Positions 1-11,794 of a stretch of 64,000 nt of DNA are shown here, in pieces. Source of the stretch: Phytopythium helicoides. Taxonomy: Eukaryota > Oomycota > Peronosporomycetes > Pythiales > Pythiaceae. How positions within the stretch are numbered: the stretch's first letter is position 1; each line of letters opens with the position of its first letter. The notes under the pieces are model-generated. The model was given only the letters and a program-made list of their open reading frames with translations. It did no database searches and was not told where the DNA came from. The position numbers and the translations under genes were made by a program. Where the stretch lies: contig JANFNE010000003.1 of NCBI GenBank assembly GCA_024867545.1, forward strand, positions 620,001 through 684,000. The letters are read 5' to 3'.

Positions 1-607
1 GAAGGGTATTCCATCTCGTTCAATACATCCGGTGCAACTAGTAAGTGCCCGTTCCCGTCACGCGGCTTTCGTCGGCAACCTTGAGAACCTTGAGCCTGAG
101 ATCCCGGTCCGCCCTTCCACCTGGCTCTGTGTGTTGTCTGATCGCCCACGATAGGGATGGGGATCTCTGGACAACGCGCAACGCCGTCGTGGTGGACCTC
201 GACGAGCACATGTGGCACGTGACGACCGGTATTCAGCTGCTCGTGTGGGCGGTATGATACATGGGTGCTGGCTCACACACAGTGGAATGGGACTGCATCA
301 CTGTGGTTGGGGAGAGCTCTATGGAGTGGCGTGCTGAGCAATGGAGTGGCAATGGGCATGCTACAGTAATGGTGGTTTCCGAGTGGGCATGGTCTCGAAG
401 TCGTGGTCTCGACCACGACCACGACCACGCATTTACATGCCGACTAGCTGTACCAAAAACATGGTACAATCTGACTCCTAATGTTGAAGTGATTGATGCG
501 GAGAACGCCCAATGAATATGAATTGCCAACGCTCGCCAAGCTGATCGCTCAGCGGTGGTTATATAATAGTTGCTTGCTCTCTAGCTCGCTCGAGATAATA
601 AAAACGC
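1..607. other. Intergenic, no gene seen
   Basis: No reading frame here looks like a conserved protein. Positions 49-225 form one arm of a diverged inverted repeat whose partner lies beyond the neighbouring FYVE gene. Positions 390-430 hold a short alternating GGTC/GACC stretch. Confidence 0.5.
49..225 (+). repeat. Diverged inverted repeat, left arm
   Basis: Reading forward from 49 gives GTGCCCGTTCCCGTCACGC, then GCTTTCGTCGGCA and GTCCGCCCTTCCACC. The reverse complement of about 4812-5034 gives the same blocks in the same order (GTGCCCGTGCCCGTCACGC, GCTTTCGTCGGCAG, GTCCGCCCTTCCACC) and ends in a shared GTGG-GGACCTCGA block. Many substitutions and small gaps separate them, so this is an old duplication. 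No coding function is visible in either arm. Confidence 0.6.
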
Positions 608-3600
608 TCACAGTTCGATGCCATTCATGCCGCCGTAGTCGTCCATGTGACTCTGGGGGCGGCTCTGGGTGGTGTGGAACTTGGGCTGGATTCGCGAATA
701 CGACGGATCGAATCGCGAACCATTAGGGTTAAACGCTGAGCCGGAAAGATTGTACGCTGAGCTGGAGGCGTTGTAAGCCGAGCCCGACGGATCAAATCGC
801 CGCGAGGATGTTGGGCCTCCGAGCATCGAAGCGCTCAATGCGCCTCCAGATGAACCGCCGAGCATCGACGCACTCAGTGAGGCCGAGCTGGAACCGGACC
901 CAGAGAGGGAGGAACCTGATGAGTTGAGGATCTTGTGCTCGTTCTTCTGCACTTGAAGACCAGTGTGGTAGCTCTGTGATAGTAGATCCGCAAGCTTCTC
1001 GCGCATCTGCCCTGGTCCTGCTGTACCAGTGCCTGGTGCCGACAGGTTTCGCGCAAGGCGATCCTCCAGAAGAGCGCTGACCTGCTCCGCCAAGTCTCGC
1101 AGCATCCGCTCCTGGCTGGGGCTCAACTCGTTACCACGCGGACGAGGATCCGCGACCACCAACGCGCCAAGGATCGTCCCGTCGCTCACTGCGCGCACAG
1201 GCACGCCAACGGCGAAGCGGATGAACGGCGCCTCGTACACAAACATGTTAGCCGACAGCAGGTCGTCGTTGCGGGCGTCGCCGACGACAACCACGTCGCG
1301 GTCCTCGAGCAGACAGCGGCGCATGATGTGTGCCGTAAGCGAGTGAGCCTTCGGGATATCACTGTTCGACGAAGATGCACCGAACGCTGCCTTGACGTAC
1401 TCGCGGCGCGCGTCAACAAAGCTCACAGTTGCCAATGCGCAGTCCAGGTGTTGGGCTGCCTGCTTGGCTACGACGTCGTAGATGTTCTCCTTGCCTGAGT
1501 CGAGGATACCGTACTCCGCCAGTCGAGCCGCACGGATTTGATCAATCACTGCAAGCGATCCGTGACCAGGGGCGACAGCACGCTCGCCAGACCCAGACGT
1601 GTCGATGATTTCATCAATGTCCTCGTCATCGTCATCAATGTCGTCCTCTTCCTCGATCTCCTCATCAATCAAGTGGGCTAGGTGGCCGTCGACGTCAATT
1701 TCGGACGCATCGAACTCAATGCCGATCTCTGAGTCGTGGAACTCCATGCCGCTCTCACGCTCAAAGTCGAACTCACTCTCGTCATCTGTGATGTCAGCTT
1801 GGTGCTTTGATGATTGCTGCATATGGGGTGACGGGAGCGGCATCGCGTCAATGTCGATCTCTCGCCCATCGTACCCATCGTCGTCCTCCTCGCCAATATC
1901 GTCCAATTCATGATCAGATCCACGCTCGGAGTCATCAAACTCAAACCCTGTAGGTCGTTCGGCCATACCCGGCATGCCCTTGAGCGACAAGTCAAACTCC
2001 GAGTCGTGGAAATCACGGAGTGACATCTCAGAGAAGCGTGCGTAGAAGCTGTCCGAGTCCTCTTCGGAGAGAACGGCACTGCCAGGTGATGCGGGGGAGG
2101 AAGGTGAAGATGATTCGTTCTGGTACCGCACTGGGCTGAGATCGGATCCCTGTGGTCGACCGAGCAGTCGTCGCCGAGCTGCTGGCAACGCTCAGCGTTG
2201 TCAAATTCATCGGCGGTCGCGGGCTCTGCGTTTGGCTCTGGCTCTGCGATTGCGTCTGCGCCTTTGGCCCTGCACTGGTGGCAAGCAATCCTCGCGAATC
2301 GTAGAAGTCGCTGCCGCTGCTCGCACTCGTCGTGGACGCGTTACTGCCCCGTGCGCTAGCTGCACTAGCTGCCAAGTTTCGCACGACCGACGATTTGAGT
2401 GGAGGAGCGTACTGATCACGTCGGCTAGGGTCGTTCTCGTCCGCGTCGTCATCGTCATCATCATCATCGCCCTGTGGCTGGATGTGGGTCTGGCTGCGGC
2501 TAAGCGTGTTGTCAGCAGTGCTCTCATTGCTGGACCCGCGACGGCGCTGGAGTCGTAGGGAATCGTCTGTGCCGTGGACGCATTGCACGCAGATGCGGAA
2601 TGGACACTTGCCAGCGCGACCTAGCTTGATTTGATGCACGTCCGAGCATTTGGAGCACGTTACTTCACCGCAGAGACGGCAGTGGTGTTTCCGTCGAAAA
2701 GAAGAGAATCCCGCCTGACACAGGTAGCAGCACTTGCGAGAGCGGCTGCGGACCCAGTTGCGTGACGTCAGGAACGGCGACTCACGCAGTCGCATGACGA
2801 GCAGTGCGTTTTCCAGATTCTGAAACGCTGACACGTAGGCAAGCATGTTGAGGCGCATCGCGTGGCTCACTCCTTGCGGACTCGGGTTGTACACGCTGAA
2901 TTTGATGAGCACCTCGAGCAGGCTCTCGCCTGCAGTCGACGACGCCACAGGGTAGACAACGATGCCCGAGAACTGCGCGAGCGACCGCTGGGCGAACAAC
3001 ACTGTGGACGGGCTGGAAGAGCCCGAGGACGACTGCCCTGTCGAGATGGTCACGGGCTTGCAGTAGCGTGTCACGGCAGGGTCTTCAAGCGAGTGCTGCG
3101 AGATGATGCCGATGCGGTGGTCCTCCAACGCGCTGCCGTTGCTGCTCTGGCTGCGACCGCCAGATGCCGCAAGCGAGTTGGCGCTCGGAGCAGCACGCAC
3201 TTTTCCGTGTCGGATGGTGGCATACTCTCCGAGGCAGAGCGTGACGCCTGTGTTGGGGTCCTCCTCTTCTGCCTGCTGCGCGGCTCGTAGTCGCCGCCGG
3301 ACGCCCCTACCGAACTTGAGCGAGGACGATGACGACGACAGAGCAGCCGAAGACGACGATGTGGACGATGACAGCTTCTTGCTGGGCACGGGCTTGAGCG
3401 ACACGTACTTTACAGAGTACTGCTCGAGGTCGCCGTCGTCCTGCTGCGACGCCGGCATGGACGCGTTGGACGCTCGCCGGCCGACGGGCGAGCCGAAGCT
3501 GGAGAACACGTCCGCGAGCTGCACGCGGTCCTCGTTCAGACACGTCTGCACGTCCTGGAACGCCTCTCGCTTGCTGGAGGCGAAGATGCGCATGAAGTCG

Positions 3601-4091
3601 TCTAGCTTGGCGCGCACGCGCGTCATGCCGAGCATGGTGTGCATGTGCTTGGCGATGGGTGCAGAGCCCGGAGGGACCATGGAGGACACGCGCTCGGCCG
3701 CGTCGGCGCGCAGCTCAAAGACGTTGAGCGGGCCCTTGGCGGCCACGAACTGCCACTTGTCAAAGTCGGAGAGCACGTCGACGACGAGCGCGGCCGCATT
3801 GGCGCGGGCCTCGTGCAGCAGCTCGGCCTGCTGGTCGTCGGAGAACTGGAAGTAGGAGGCGTCCGAGGCTGCGGACGCATCCACGACCGTGGGGACGCGG
3901 CCGGCCGCGCGGACGTCGGCGTCCACACCGTCGTGGACGCTGTAGTCGGTCTGGAACCCGCCGCCCGAGAGCCCCGAGACGGCCCACATGGAGTCGGCCG
4001 TGGACGACGAGGCCGTGGACGCCGAGCTCATGCGCGACGACGAGTCCTTGCGCAGCAGCTTGGACGCGGGCAGACTGGCGTAGTGCACCAT
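608..4091 (-). CDS. FYVE zinc finger protein with START-like and GAF regions (frame break)
   Basis: Probable PI3P-binding endosomal signalling protein. Start chosen at the ATG at 4091 (MVHYASLP). The first part, with serine-rich linkers, resembles the START-like region common in oomycete FYVE proteins. A FYVE finger follows near residues 450-510 (CYLCQAGFSSFRRKHHCRLC and CGEVTCSKC), giving the paired cysteines and the basic R-KHHCR-CG patch that binds phosphatidylinositol 3-phosphate. After a long Ser/Asp-rich linker, residues of about 845-1010 look like a GAF domain (ARLAEYGILDSG ... FAVGVPV ... LGALVVADPRPR). The reading frame shifts by one base between about 2190 and 2030: the upstream frame runs into a stop at 2028, and the downstream frame has no ATG of its own. 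I therefore treat the two as one gene, joined across either a sequencing indel or a very short unrecognised intron. Domain identities are from pattern recognition only. Confidence 0.8.
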
Positions 4092-4811
4092 GACTGCCGG
4101 GCTGCGGACGGCCGTCCGCTCGTGCGCGAGGTCGCGAGCGCGCGTTGAGGACGCCGCGCGGTCGTGCGGCCGCGGCTGCGGCTGCGGCTGCGGGTGGTCC
4201 GCGCGGATGCGGACGCGGACGCGGACGGCGACGCTGCGGACGTCGAGCGCTCGTCCGGAGGGGAAGTGCGTGTGGCCGCTGGCCGCGCGCCGCACGCGAG
4301 GTGGCGGTGCGTACCGTAGATTTTGTTGCGGCACTGATACTCTGCCCAAGAGAAACGCTGCCCCACGCGTACAGTAGATTTGACTTGGCGGATGTATGGG
4401 GAGGGAACGACCACGCGATGAGCGAAACGACTTGGTTCCAGTATGTGGCCGGACATCCACCAAGACGCACAGAGACGGGACCACCAGACTGTAACGCCCG
4501 CGCACTCTATACAAAGCCCTATACGATCGACGAGGAGGGAAAGTACGGTCAGATTGTACCGTTTGCGTGGTACACTAGTCAGCGCCAGGTTGCACCGCCC
4601 TGTCATAGCGGAGACCGTGCCTTCATGCCACAGCCCGTGGATGGGCCAGGAGTTGGCAAGTTGGCAACCACGCCACGCCACGCTGCACATTGCTCAACGC
4701 GCCACTGTGCAGATCCCTGCTCAACCAAAGTGAGATGCTGGTGTGAGCAGCGCCCACATGGAGAAATTCCCTGCTCACGAGCGAGGGAATGCAGCGAGTG
4801 CCACGCAGCAG

Positions 4812-5034
4812 GGGGCTCGAGGTCCGCCACGCCACCATCAGGGCGGTGCACGGACGCGTCGCTCGGTGCGCACTTGGACTCTGCAGTCCGATCGGACCGC
4901 GCGCAGAGCCGGGTCCGTGCCGGTGGAAGGGCGGACTGAGCTTCTCGAAGCCCAACAAGCCTCGAGGCTCAAAGCTGCCGACGAAAGCCAATGCACGAGT
5001 AACAACGAGCGTGACGGGCACGGGCACTCATTTG
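4812..5034 (-). repeat. Diverged inverted repeat, right arm
   Basis: Partner of the repeat at 49-225, in opposite orientation. Shared blocks are GTGCCCGTGCCCGTCACGC, GCTTTCGTCGGCAG and GTCCGCCCTTCCACC on the minus strand. The two arms enclose the whole FYVE gene and its proximal promoter. Confidence 0.6.
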
Positions 5035-5663
5035 CTGCACCGGATGTATAGGACGAGATGGGCCGCCCTTCCAACGTGGCGGTTCGAGCACAGTAAAGTA
5101 ATCCGAGTGTGGGGATGGGTGCGAGCCGAGTCTCGATTGCAAAGTGTCAGCAGCAGCAGTTGATGCTACCAGAGGGTCCCGTCCGAAATGCAATGCGTCG
5201 TGAACATTTCGGTCACAAATGATGTGCGCTGAGCGAGCCAATGGAGGATCGTGCATGCATTTTGTATGGAGACCGCGCCACAACCACACAGCCGAGAGGA
5301 CTGATCAGCAGCAGTCGATGCCACTATCGCAGCATTGAGCCCCGGCGAATTCCAGTCGCAACTCGCGAATGCACGATCGTCATGAACGACACTCCTGAAT
5401 TCCTGAGTGTGGCATTGCTTCGAGCATCAGCCATCATGATTCGTACATCCATGGTCACGCCATGCTGCAAACAGCGAGATGCGCCTCATTCATTGAGCCG
5501 GCTGGCTCGACGAAGCAATCACAGAGCATGGGAGCTGCTCCATCGTGGCGAGCAGCTCACCAGGGAGACTCAACTCATTGAGTGGGCCTCACGCACCTGC
5601 GCGTGTGCAACGCGTGCAGCGGCGAGACTCTTGGCTGGCGCATGCCGTTCGAGAGGTCGACCA

Positions 5664-5704
5664 AGCGATGGCTCGCGATGGCCAGCGATGGCCAGCGATG
5701 GCCA
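5664..5704 (+). repeat. Short tandem repeat, AGCGATGGCC unit
   Basis: About four copies of a 10-base unit AGCGATGGCC, the first two slightly altered. No associated gene. Confidence 0.8.
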
Positions 5705-6427
5705 CATGTACCTAATTTGCGATGCTGGCTCGCTGGCTGGACGCCTGCGGTTTTCTCGATGAGATGTGAGTAATTCCGTGGTGCCGCTTCAACCTGCACT
5801 TCCACCAAGTGCACGCAGCGGCGCATTGGCTTCAACGCGGCCGTTTCACGTTCGGAGGCACGTGTAAATCCAATTCGTGCAAGTCGCTGTGTCGAGTTGC
5901 TCAAACGAACTAACCGGACGCACAGCCAGCGGTCAGTCGCATGAACTGGTGGCCCATTGATATCATGTTGGTTTTTTGGATGCTTTTTCGAGTCGTCGGA
6001 GAGCGTGCATGATTTTTGTGTGGTCGCATGTCCGCCCGCACAATTACTTCGTGGTGCCAAGTCTGCATTAGTCGATGTAGGATGGTGCTCATTTTCGTAG
6101 CGTTGAAGCATTAGTTGAGAGCGCTTGATTTGTGTTCATTGGACCGAGAGCTAATAGCGATGGTAGTAGGAAGAGCCTGTTTCTGAGCTAAACTTCGGCC
6201 AGTATCCGCAAGCGAGATCGCGAAGTGTCATCTCGTCCTCAATAAAGGATGGTTTTTGCTAGAAATGGTGGCATCATAATGTCAAAAAGAGCACGTCAAT
6301 CTTGCCGAAGTTATCACCGACGACTCCAAATCGTAATTAGTGCAACCAATCTGTTTCTTTAGAGGAGGTTTTGTGCCATAGTATCGAATCCGATGCTATC
6401 AAGGTGATAAAGGATGCCAGGATTCTG

Positions 6428-8599
6428 TTATTCAATGTCGCTTACCGAAATGTGCCAAAATCGCACTTGGCGCAACCGAGGGTCATCGAGTCGAAGCATC
6501 TCCGGCTCGAAGCTCAACAACTTCCGTCGTTCGGCATGTTTGAGTCGTGTGAGTGGGTTTTCGCTTTCTAGATTGCTATCACATTGCAGAGTCCATACAC
6601 TTACTCGATGATTCCATAAGTGAAAAAAGGAATGTAATGGTGCCCAGGATGAAATGATATCCCAATCGTCGAACTTCACCACAAACCTACCACCGTAGAC
6701 AACATATCCAAGACGAATAAGTTCGTAGCTTTCAAGGTACTGCAGTTCCTTTGAACTAGCTTCAGCAGCGGCAATACTTCCAACAACTGGACCAACCCAA
6801 TGTGTTCGCTGCAAGCCGAACCGTTTCCGGGGATCCCACTGCTCTGTGCCAATTCCACCTACATTCTTGTGCATGATAGCCATGCCTTTCTCAATTGACG
6901 TTTCTCCGTGTCTTGCATTTCGAAAAACTGGTAAAGGTTTTGCAAAGATCAAAGGAATGATGTTGAGTCCAAACAGCACAAGCTTTCCGACGAAGAGTTC
7001 ATGCACGTTCCCATTCAACTTCAGTGATATGTCGGTTGTAAAAAAGTCCAAAAGATTGAGTTTGTCAACATCACCAGAAAACACAACCGTTGTTATACGT
7101 CCTTGAATGCCTTTGAGCCACCCGCTGTTCGCTAAATACCCGCGCCAGTAGTGCATCATACAGAGAATGATAATTGTCGGAGCAAACAAGCTATCTGAGA
7201 CTCGGCGTCGGAGTATTTTCGCTACAATGTTCAGCAGGCTGAAATACAGCAAGGTGAATTCAACAATTGCAGGATATACAACGAACCAAGCCTCAGACAT
7301 CCCGAGTTGTTGTCCTTCGAATTCGCAACCAACCGTCCAAATGGCACACAGCACCATTTTGAGATGCGGAAGTACACTTAATGGTAGATAGAGGAAGCTG
7401 TTGGCCCCGGCAATGCACCCAATTCCACCGTTGTACCACCTTGACTCTCCCCGAAAGTACCCGTGATGCAGTGCCAACATCGAGTACATCCATCGTGCAA
7501 GCAGGAGCATAATCGCCGTATTCGATAGGAATGTTTCCCAATTATACTTTGCAGTAACGATGCGCTCAACAGTTGAGCTGTACGCAAACAGTCCGTACTG
7601 GGTAGCATTGCTCACATAGATGGACATAAGATTCTTGATATTCTGTTGAACTAAAATGTTGGTGCTCCATATATACGAGGCTCTTTTGGCAACGTTGCAT
7701 GCAGTTGTCTGACTGCAGTCCACTTCTTCTCCTGTCATCATTTCGAACTGCCGCTGCATGATGTTCAACTCTGGGATCGGATGTGTGCTAACTACTTCGC
7801 CATTCCATCTGTCGCCATCAATATCTTCATACCAGCCATTCTTCCAATGTCCACCCGGTTTTCGTAGCCACTCTTCAAATCGCTGATGCTTCATGGTTCG
7901 GTTTGTGCCACGAAAAATTGCACTCGATGAAGAAGAATCTATGTAAGCACCGAGTAGTCGAAATACACACGCACTTCCGTCTTCAGATGGAATAGCAAAG
8001 CGAGCAGTTTGCGCGTTATCGTAGAATGGAACCATTAGGACTGGAAGCGATTCCGGGATTGCGTATGCGTTGTCGTCTAGGACAACTTGTACGCTATCGT
8101 TCATCAGACCCGTATATCCTAGCTCTGTGCATGCATTCATGATAGCTGGTAAAGTCTTTGCGATCAGGTTGCAAGATCTCTCGTAGATGCTGTACGCAAG
8201 AGTATCAATTTGAAGGTTTTTGAATCTATCAAGAAGTCTGTATCCTGCTCGATACTCTCCAGATGCGTCAAGCAAGGTCCAGTCGCCTGACAAAGCGATC
8301 TGGTTTATCAATACGGGCTCGAATCCACTGCCCCGGGCCATGCAAGCAATAGCTCGATCCGCATACGGTGCATCATTCGTACTGACGATGGCTGCAACTC
8401 CGAGCCGCGGGTCTCGACCTAACTCAATGTGAGTCGTGTTAATCGTGGAATCGTCGACGATGCACAAAAACTGCGAGAACACCATGGTCACGATGAACAA
8501 CCATGTTGTCCAGTGGTAAATAGCGCCAGCAAGCTGTGTCCATGTCGGTCGGCGGGGGTAGCGCATCGAGATGCCATCACCGGTAGTATGCACCTTCAT
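6428..8599 (-). CDS. Large multi-pass membrane protein, oomycete-type, function unknown
   Basis: 723 residues from an ATG at 8599 to TAA at 6428, uninterrupted. One membrane anchor lies near the N-terminus (WLFIVTMVFSQFLCIV, about residues 33-48). A long, probably lumenal or extracellular region of about 300 residues follows, with several cysteines and N-linked glycosylation-type sites (NTT, NRT, NAT). The C-terminal half carries about five more hydrophobic spans (NTAIMLLLARWMYSMLALHH, LYLPLSVLPHLKMVLCAIW, FVVYPAIVEFTLLYFSLLN, SLFAPTIIILCMMHYW, FVGKLVLFGLNIIPLIFA). I do not recognise a named family. The arrangement resembles the large lineage-specific membrane protein families of oomycetes. 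It lies upstream of no obvious partner and is separated from the transporter by about 320 bp. Confidence 0.8.
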   Translation of the reverse strand: MKVHTTGDGISMRYPRRPTWTQLAGAIYHWTTWLFIVTMVFSQFLCIVDDSTINTTHIELGRDPRLGVAAIVSTNDAPYADRAIACMARGSGFEPVLINQIALSGDWTLLDASGEYRAGYRLLDRFKNLQIDTLAYSIYERSCNLIAKTLPAIMNACTELGYTGLMNDSVQVVLDDNAYAIPESLPVLMVPFYDNAQTARFAIPSEDGSACVFRLLGAYIDSSSSSAIFRGTNRTMKHQRFEEWLRKPGGHWKNGWYEDIDGDRWNGEVVSTHPIPELNIMQRQFEMMTGEEVDCSQTTACNVAKRASYIWSTNILVQQNIKNLMSIYVSNATQYGLFAYSSTVERIVTAKYNWETFLSNTAIMLLLARWMYSMLALHHGYFRGESRWYNGGIGCIAGANSFLYLPLSVLPHLKMVLCAIWTVGCEFEGQQLGMSEAWFVVYPAIVEFTLLYFSLLNIVAKILRRRVSDSLFAPTIIILCMMHYWRGYLANSGWLKGIQGRITTVVFSGDVDKLNLLDFFTTDISLKLNGNVHELFVGKLVLFGLNIIPLIFAKPLPVFRNARHGETSIEKGMAIMHKNVGGIGTEQWDPRKRFGLQRTHWVGPVVGSIAAAEASSKELQYLESYELIRLGYVVYGGRFVVKFDDWDIISSWAPLHSFFHLWNHRVSVWTLQCDSNLESENPLTRLKHAERRKLLSFEPEMLRLDDPRLRQVRFWHISVSDIE

Positions 8600-8915
8600 C
8601 TTGCGTGTAAGTCTGCTTTCAGCACCTGCCCGCCATTATATTTTTAGGGGACGAGCTCGATCGAGGACCACATCAAAACGCGAAAGGCTTGTGGATGCGA
8701 TCACTCATAGAACATAGAGGACCCTGACACCATCCCGTGGGTGAGTGTGTTCACTACGGTATTCCCGAACATCCTTGTGAGCCCAGCGCTTGCTGCCTGC
8801 ATTGAATCAACCAATGCCATTGATGCAACTCCACATATCTCGAACGACACGCAGCACATTCAGACTGAAGGATATTTCATATTGACGAAGGGAACACACT
8901 TATCGAACAAGCGAA
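8600..8915. other. Intergenic between two minus-strand genes
   Basis: It holds the promoter of the membrane-protein gene and the 3' flank of the transporter gene. No clear initiator match or other element was recognised. Confidence 0.4.
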
Positions 8916-10112
8916 CTAATGGGCTGCCTCCTGGAAATGCGCAGCAGGCGACACGGGCGTGAGCGGCACGGCCGAGCGCTCCAGCTCCAGCTCCTTCTCA
9001 GCTTCGGCGTTCTCGCGCAGCTGATCCTTACGAGTATCGAGTGCGCAGACAATGAAACCTCCAAAGACGAGGACACCGGAGATAATGGTGACGTAGTTGG
9101 GCTTGATGTCGTTGACGATCCAGTCCGAAAAGATGGCGAGCGGGACCGTCAGCGAAATACCGATGGTGGCGACCGTCGTGGACGTGTACAGGATGGACAC
9201 GGCCCACAGGTAGTCGGCAAGCACGTTGTTGAACAGACCCTGCACGAAGAGCAGGCCGACGATCTCCCACGTCAGGTGGTCGAGCGACTCGACACCCGTG
9301 TAGTGAAAGATGATGACGAAGATGAAGAGCATGAAGAAACTGGCAGCGCCGAGGAAGCCGAAGAAGAGCGACACACTGATGCCCGAGTCGTCGGGGATGA
9401 GCTTGCGGATGGCCGTCGTGTACACGCCGTACAAGATGGCGCCGAGTAGCGCGAGTAGGTCGCCCCAGAAGGTCTCCGAGATGCCGTCGCTCGAGTCGTT
9501 GGCGAGCGTCGAGCAGTTACCAGCCATACACAGCACAACGCCGAGTAGCTTGAGCCACGTGAAGCGCTCCTTGAGGTACCAGACGCCAAAGATGAGCGTG
9601 AAGATGGACGAGGTCGCACTCAGGATCGTGCTGCTCGTGACGCTCGTCAGGTTGAGACTCTCGTTGTACGTGAAGTTGGCGAAGAACCAGAGCGGGGCGA
9701 CGATGATACCCGCGCGGATGGTCTGCTTGAGCAGAGCACCGCGGTGCGGCACGACCTCCTGCTCGGTCTCGGCCTGCTCGGCCTTGGTGGTCGGGTCCTG
9801 CAGCTGCTGCTTCTTGATCTTGCGCTGCGGGATCAGCACCTTGGTGGCGAAGTAGATGGGAAGGTTGATGGAGAAGAGCGACATGCCCCAGGCCGTGAGG
9901 AAGAAGGGGGCTTCGAACGACAGGTCATGGAAGATGTACTGGATGAGCACGCTCGAGAAGTTCCAGATGACAGCCACGAGGAAGAGGAAGATGCAGCCCA
10001 CGACCCACTGGAACACAGAGCCGCGCTTGTTCTTGTCATCGACGGTCTCAACTGCATCTGGCAGCGCCGACGGGCGAGACGCGGTCGACAGTGGGCGAGC
10101 AGAGTCGGCCAT
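8916..10112 (-). CDS. SLC35F-like transporter (EamA/drug-metabolite superfamily)
   Basis: 398 residues from the ATG at 10112 (MADSARPLS) to TAG at 8916. The protein is almost entirely hydrophobic spans, about ten, with a charged loop (KKQQLQDPTTKAEQAETEQE) after span two. Typical SLC35F/EamA signatures are visible: NFTYNESLNLTSVTSSTILS followed by FTLIFGVWYLKERFTWLKLL, and a second repeat ending TVATIGISLTVPLAIFSDW. The best family guess is SLC35F5/vacuolar thiamine-type carriers of endomembranes; the substrate is unknown. An in-frame GTG at 10217 would add 35 residues, but a promoter-like element at 10149-10165 lies inside that extension, so the 10112 ATG is preferred. Confidence 0.85.
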   Translation of the reverse strand: MADSARPLSTASRPSALPDAVETVDDKNKRGSVFQWVVGCIFLFLVAVIWNFSSVLIQYIFHDLSFEAPFFLTAWGMSLFSINLPIYFATKVLIPQRKIKKQQLQDPTTKAEQAETEQEVVPHRGALLKQTIRAGIIVAPLWFFANFTYNESLNLTSVTSSTILSATSSIFTLIFGVWYLKERFTWLKLLGVVLCMAGNCSTLANDSSDGISETFWGDLLALLGAILYGVYTTAIRKLIPDDSGISVSLFFGFLGAASFFMLFIFVIIFHYTGVESLDHLTWEIVGLLFVQGLFNNVLADYLWAVSILYTSTTVATIGISLTVPLAIFSDWIVNDIKPNYVTIISGVLVFGGFIVCALDTRKDQLRENAEAEKELELERSAVPLTPVSPAAHFQEAAH

Positions 10113-10148
10113 GGCGTCCGCGAGAGGATGGCGAGTTGCTGGAAGCGC

Positions 10149-10165
10149 GCAAATGCAGAAATGAC
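10149..10165 (-). promoter_or_regulatory. Oomycete core promoter (Inr+FPR-like) of the transporter gene
   Basis: The minus strand reads TGTCATTTCTGCATTTGC, close to the oomycete supra-core consensus GCTCATTYYNCAWTTT with one extra base. It sits about 40-50 bases before the chosen ATG, which would give a short 5' leader. Confidence 0.5.
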
Positions 10166-11454
10166 ATCCCGAGAGTCTCAGCCAGCCAAGTGACTCGCTT
10201 GAGAGCTGGAGCGACACGGGAGGGGCAGCACCACTGTGGACGAGACCCTAGAGCGTCCTGTAAACCGAGTGGAGGGGTCGATGCGCGCGATTAACGCATC
10301 CCTGCATCACACCATTCGACGAGCGCTATCACTTGCTGCAGTCCCCTGCTCCAATCCTCTACAGTCTCATTGCCACCTTGGTGCGATTTCAATTCAAGCT
10401 GTCGATGCGAGCATGCAGGTGGTGAAAGGGACTTGTGCGGGGCCTCGCAGCTGGTGGTCGGTGGATCCGAAAGGATTGGAAGCCCCGCTCAGAGTCGGGG
10501 CGCCTCCAGTGTGGACTCCACATGCCGCGTGACTGCGACTGATACACCTGCCACGCTCGATGCGGAAAAGAGGCAACCTGTCAGGGCATCGGTTCGTCTC
10601 CATCCCGACGGCCCGGATCGGCGGCTGCGGATTGGGCCGAGGGAGCTGAGCCCGTGGCACGTCCCGCCGACCTTCAGCCAGTCAAATCGAGTGATGCCCT
10701 GCACGTCACGGCCGACGCCAACATGGAGCTTGGCGGCGATACGTGCAGCATGGCTCCGCCTCAACAAGCCGACACCTCGCGGTGAATGCTCGTGAAAAAC
10801 GCATCTCCGTCAATCCAGTCGCAGGATTGCAGCACACGACATGGTTGATCAATCAGCACAACAGTAGCAGCAAGGCGCATGAGCAAGTGCTGGTCTTGTT
10901 GATGCGAACTTGAGGCACACTGCTCACGGAAGCTCAGTCATCGAGAACGAGCCACACGAGCGAGGCAAGGAGGCCCACGGTGGACGTGCTGTCGCTTCAG
11001 TGTCCCTTCCAGATAGCGAGCAGCGATCAGTTGGTACTATCCTGTGTTGACGATGATCGCGATCTAGTCGCAATCGCCTCTAGCCCATCATAACTCGCCA
11101 TGGTGCACTCTCTCGCTGCCTCGACCCCACACAAGCTGTCGTTGACGTGGCACTTCGCATCTTCTCGTCTTCAGGACACGAGCGAGTTGTTTCAAGTACT
11201 GACATGTACAGTGGTCTGCGCCTTGCCATCTTGGGACTCGCATACCAGAGCCCACACACGCACTTCCAAACCCATTGCACTCGAGTTCCGTTTCTCAATG
11301 AAACCAAGAGAAAACAAGAATTGCTCATGCGGGGGGGGGTCGCTTTCTGGGTCGCTAATGCAGGGGTTTGCTGCGGAGTGGAGGCACCGGCGCGCTGCTG
11401 GATTCATAGTTTCGACCCTGAACACTTGCAGAAGATCTCGCAGGGGAGAGCAAA
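10166..11454. other. Intergenic, no gene seen
   Basis: No conserved-looking frame. An inverted GGGGC/GCCCC pair flanks about 10438-10504, and a nine-base G run sits near 11331-11339. Nothing else was recognised. Confidence 0.4.
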
Positions 11455-11794
11455 TCACTGTTTGTAGATAATCATGGGCTCCCAACGGGGTTTTGTCTTC
11501 TTGGATCCCTCGTCGTCGATACGGCACTGAACGTTGTCCTTGTACTTCTTGAACGCTGACGGACCCGTGTTCGATATCGAGTTGAAGTCAAAAGCAGTGG
11601 CGATATGACGAGCATTGAACAGGATGCCGGCAAAAGCCGATCACCGCGGATCTCCACAACATGAAGTCGACAAATATATCGGCGAGATCCGGGTCGCGAA
11701 GCACTTTCGGAGCAACTGGCAACACCACCTTCACCGTTTGCTTCTTTTTCTTCTGCTTGAGGTATCTCTCTTGTGAGGTGAAGCAAGCGTCGAC
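11455..11794 (-). pseudogene. Remnant of an unrecognised protein-coding gene
   Basis: Reading the minus strand from about 11794 gives a clean coding-like stretch (ERYLKQKKKKQTVKVVLPVA, then DPDLADIFVDFMLWRSAVIG). After a one-base frame change in a TTTT run it continues as FAGILFNARHIATAFDFNSI and KKYKDNVQCRIDDEG, ending MIIYKQ-stop at 11455. Further coding-like sequence upstream (about 11800-11940, ARFQALLGIEKPARHAW) is in another frame and is separated by a stop. I do not recognise the family. It may be a broken gene, or an intact gene with indels and no visible start. Confidence 0.4.

Larger units (their letters stand above)
4092..6427. other. Intergenic, 2.3 kb
   Basis: This stretch separates the start of the FYVE gene from the end of the membrane-protein gene. 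It contains the right arm of the diverged inverted repeat (about 4812-5034) and a short tandem repeat at 5664-5704. All open frames are short and have no recognisable motif. No RNA gene was recognised. Confidence 0.5.
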
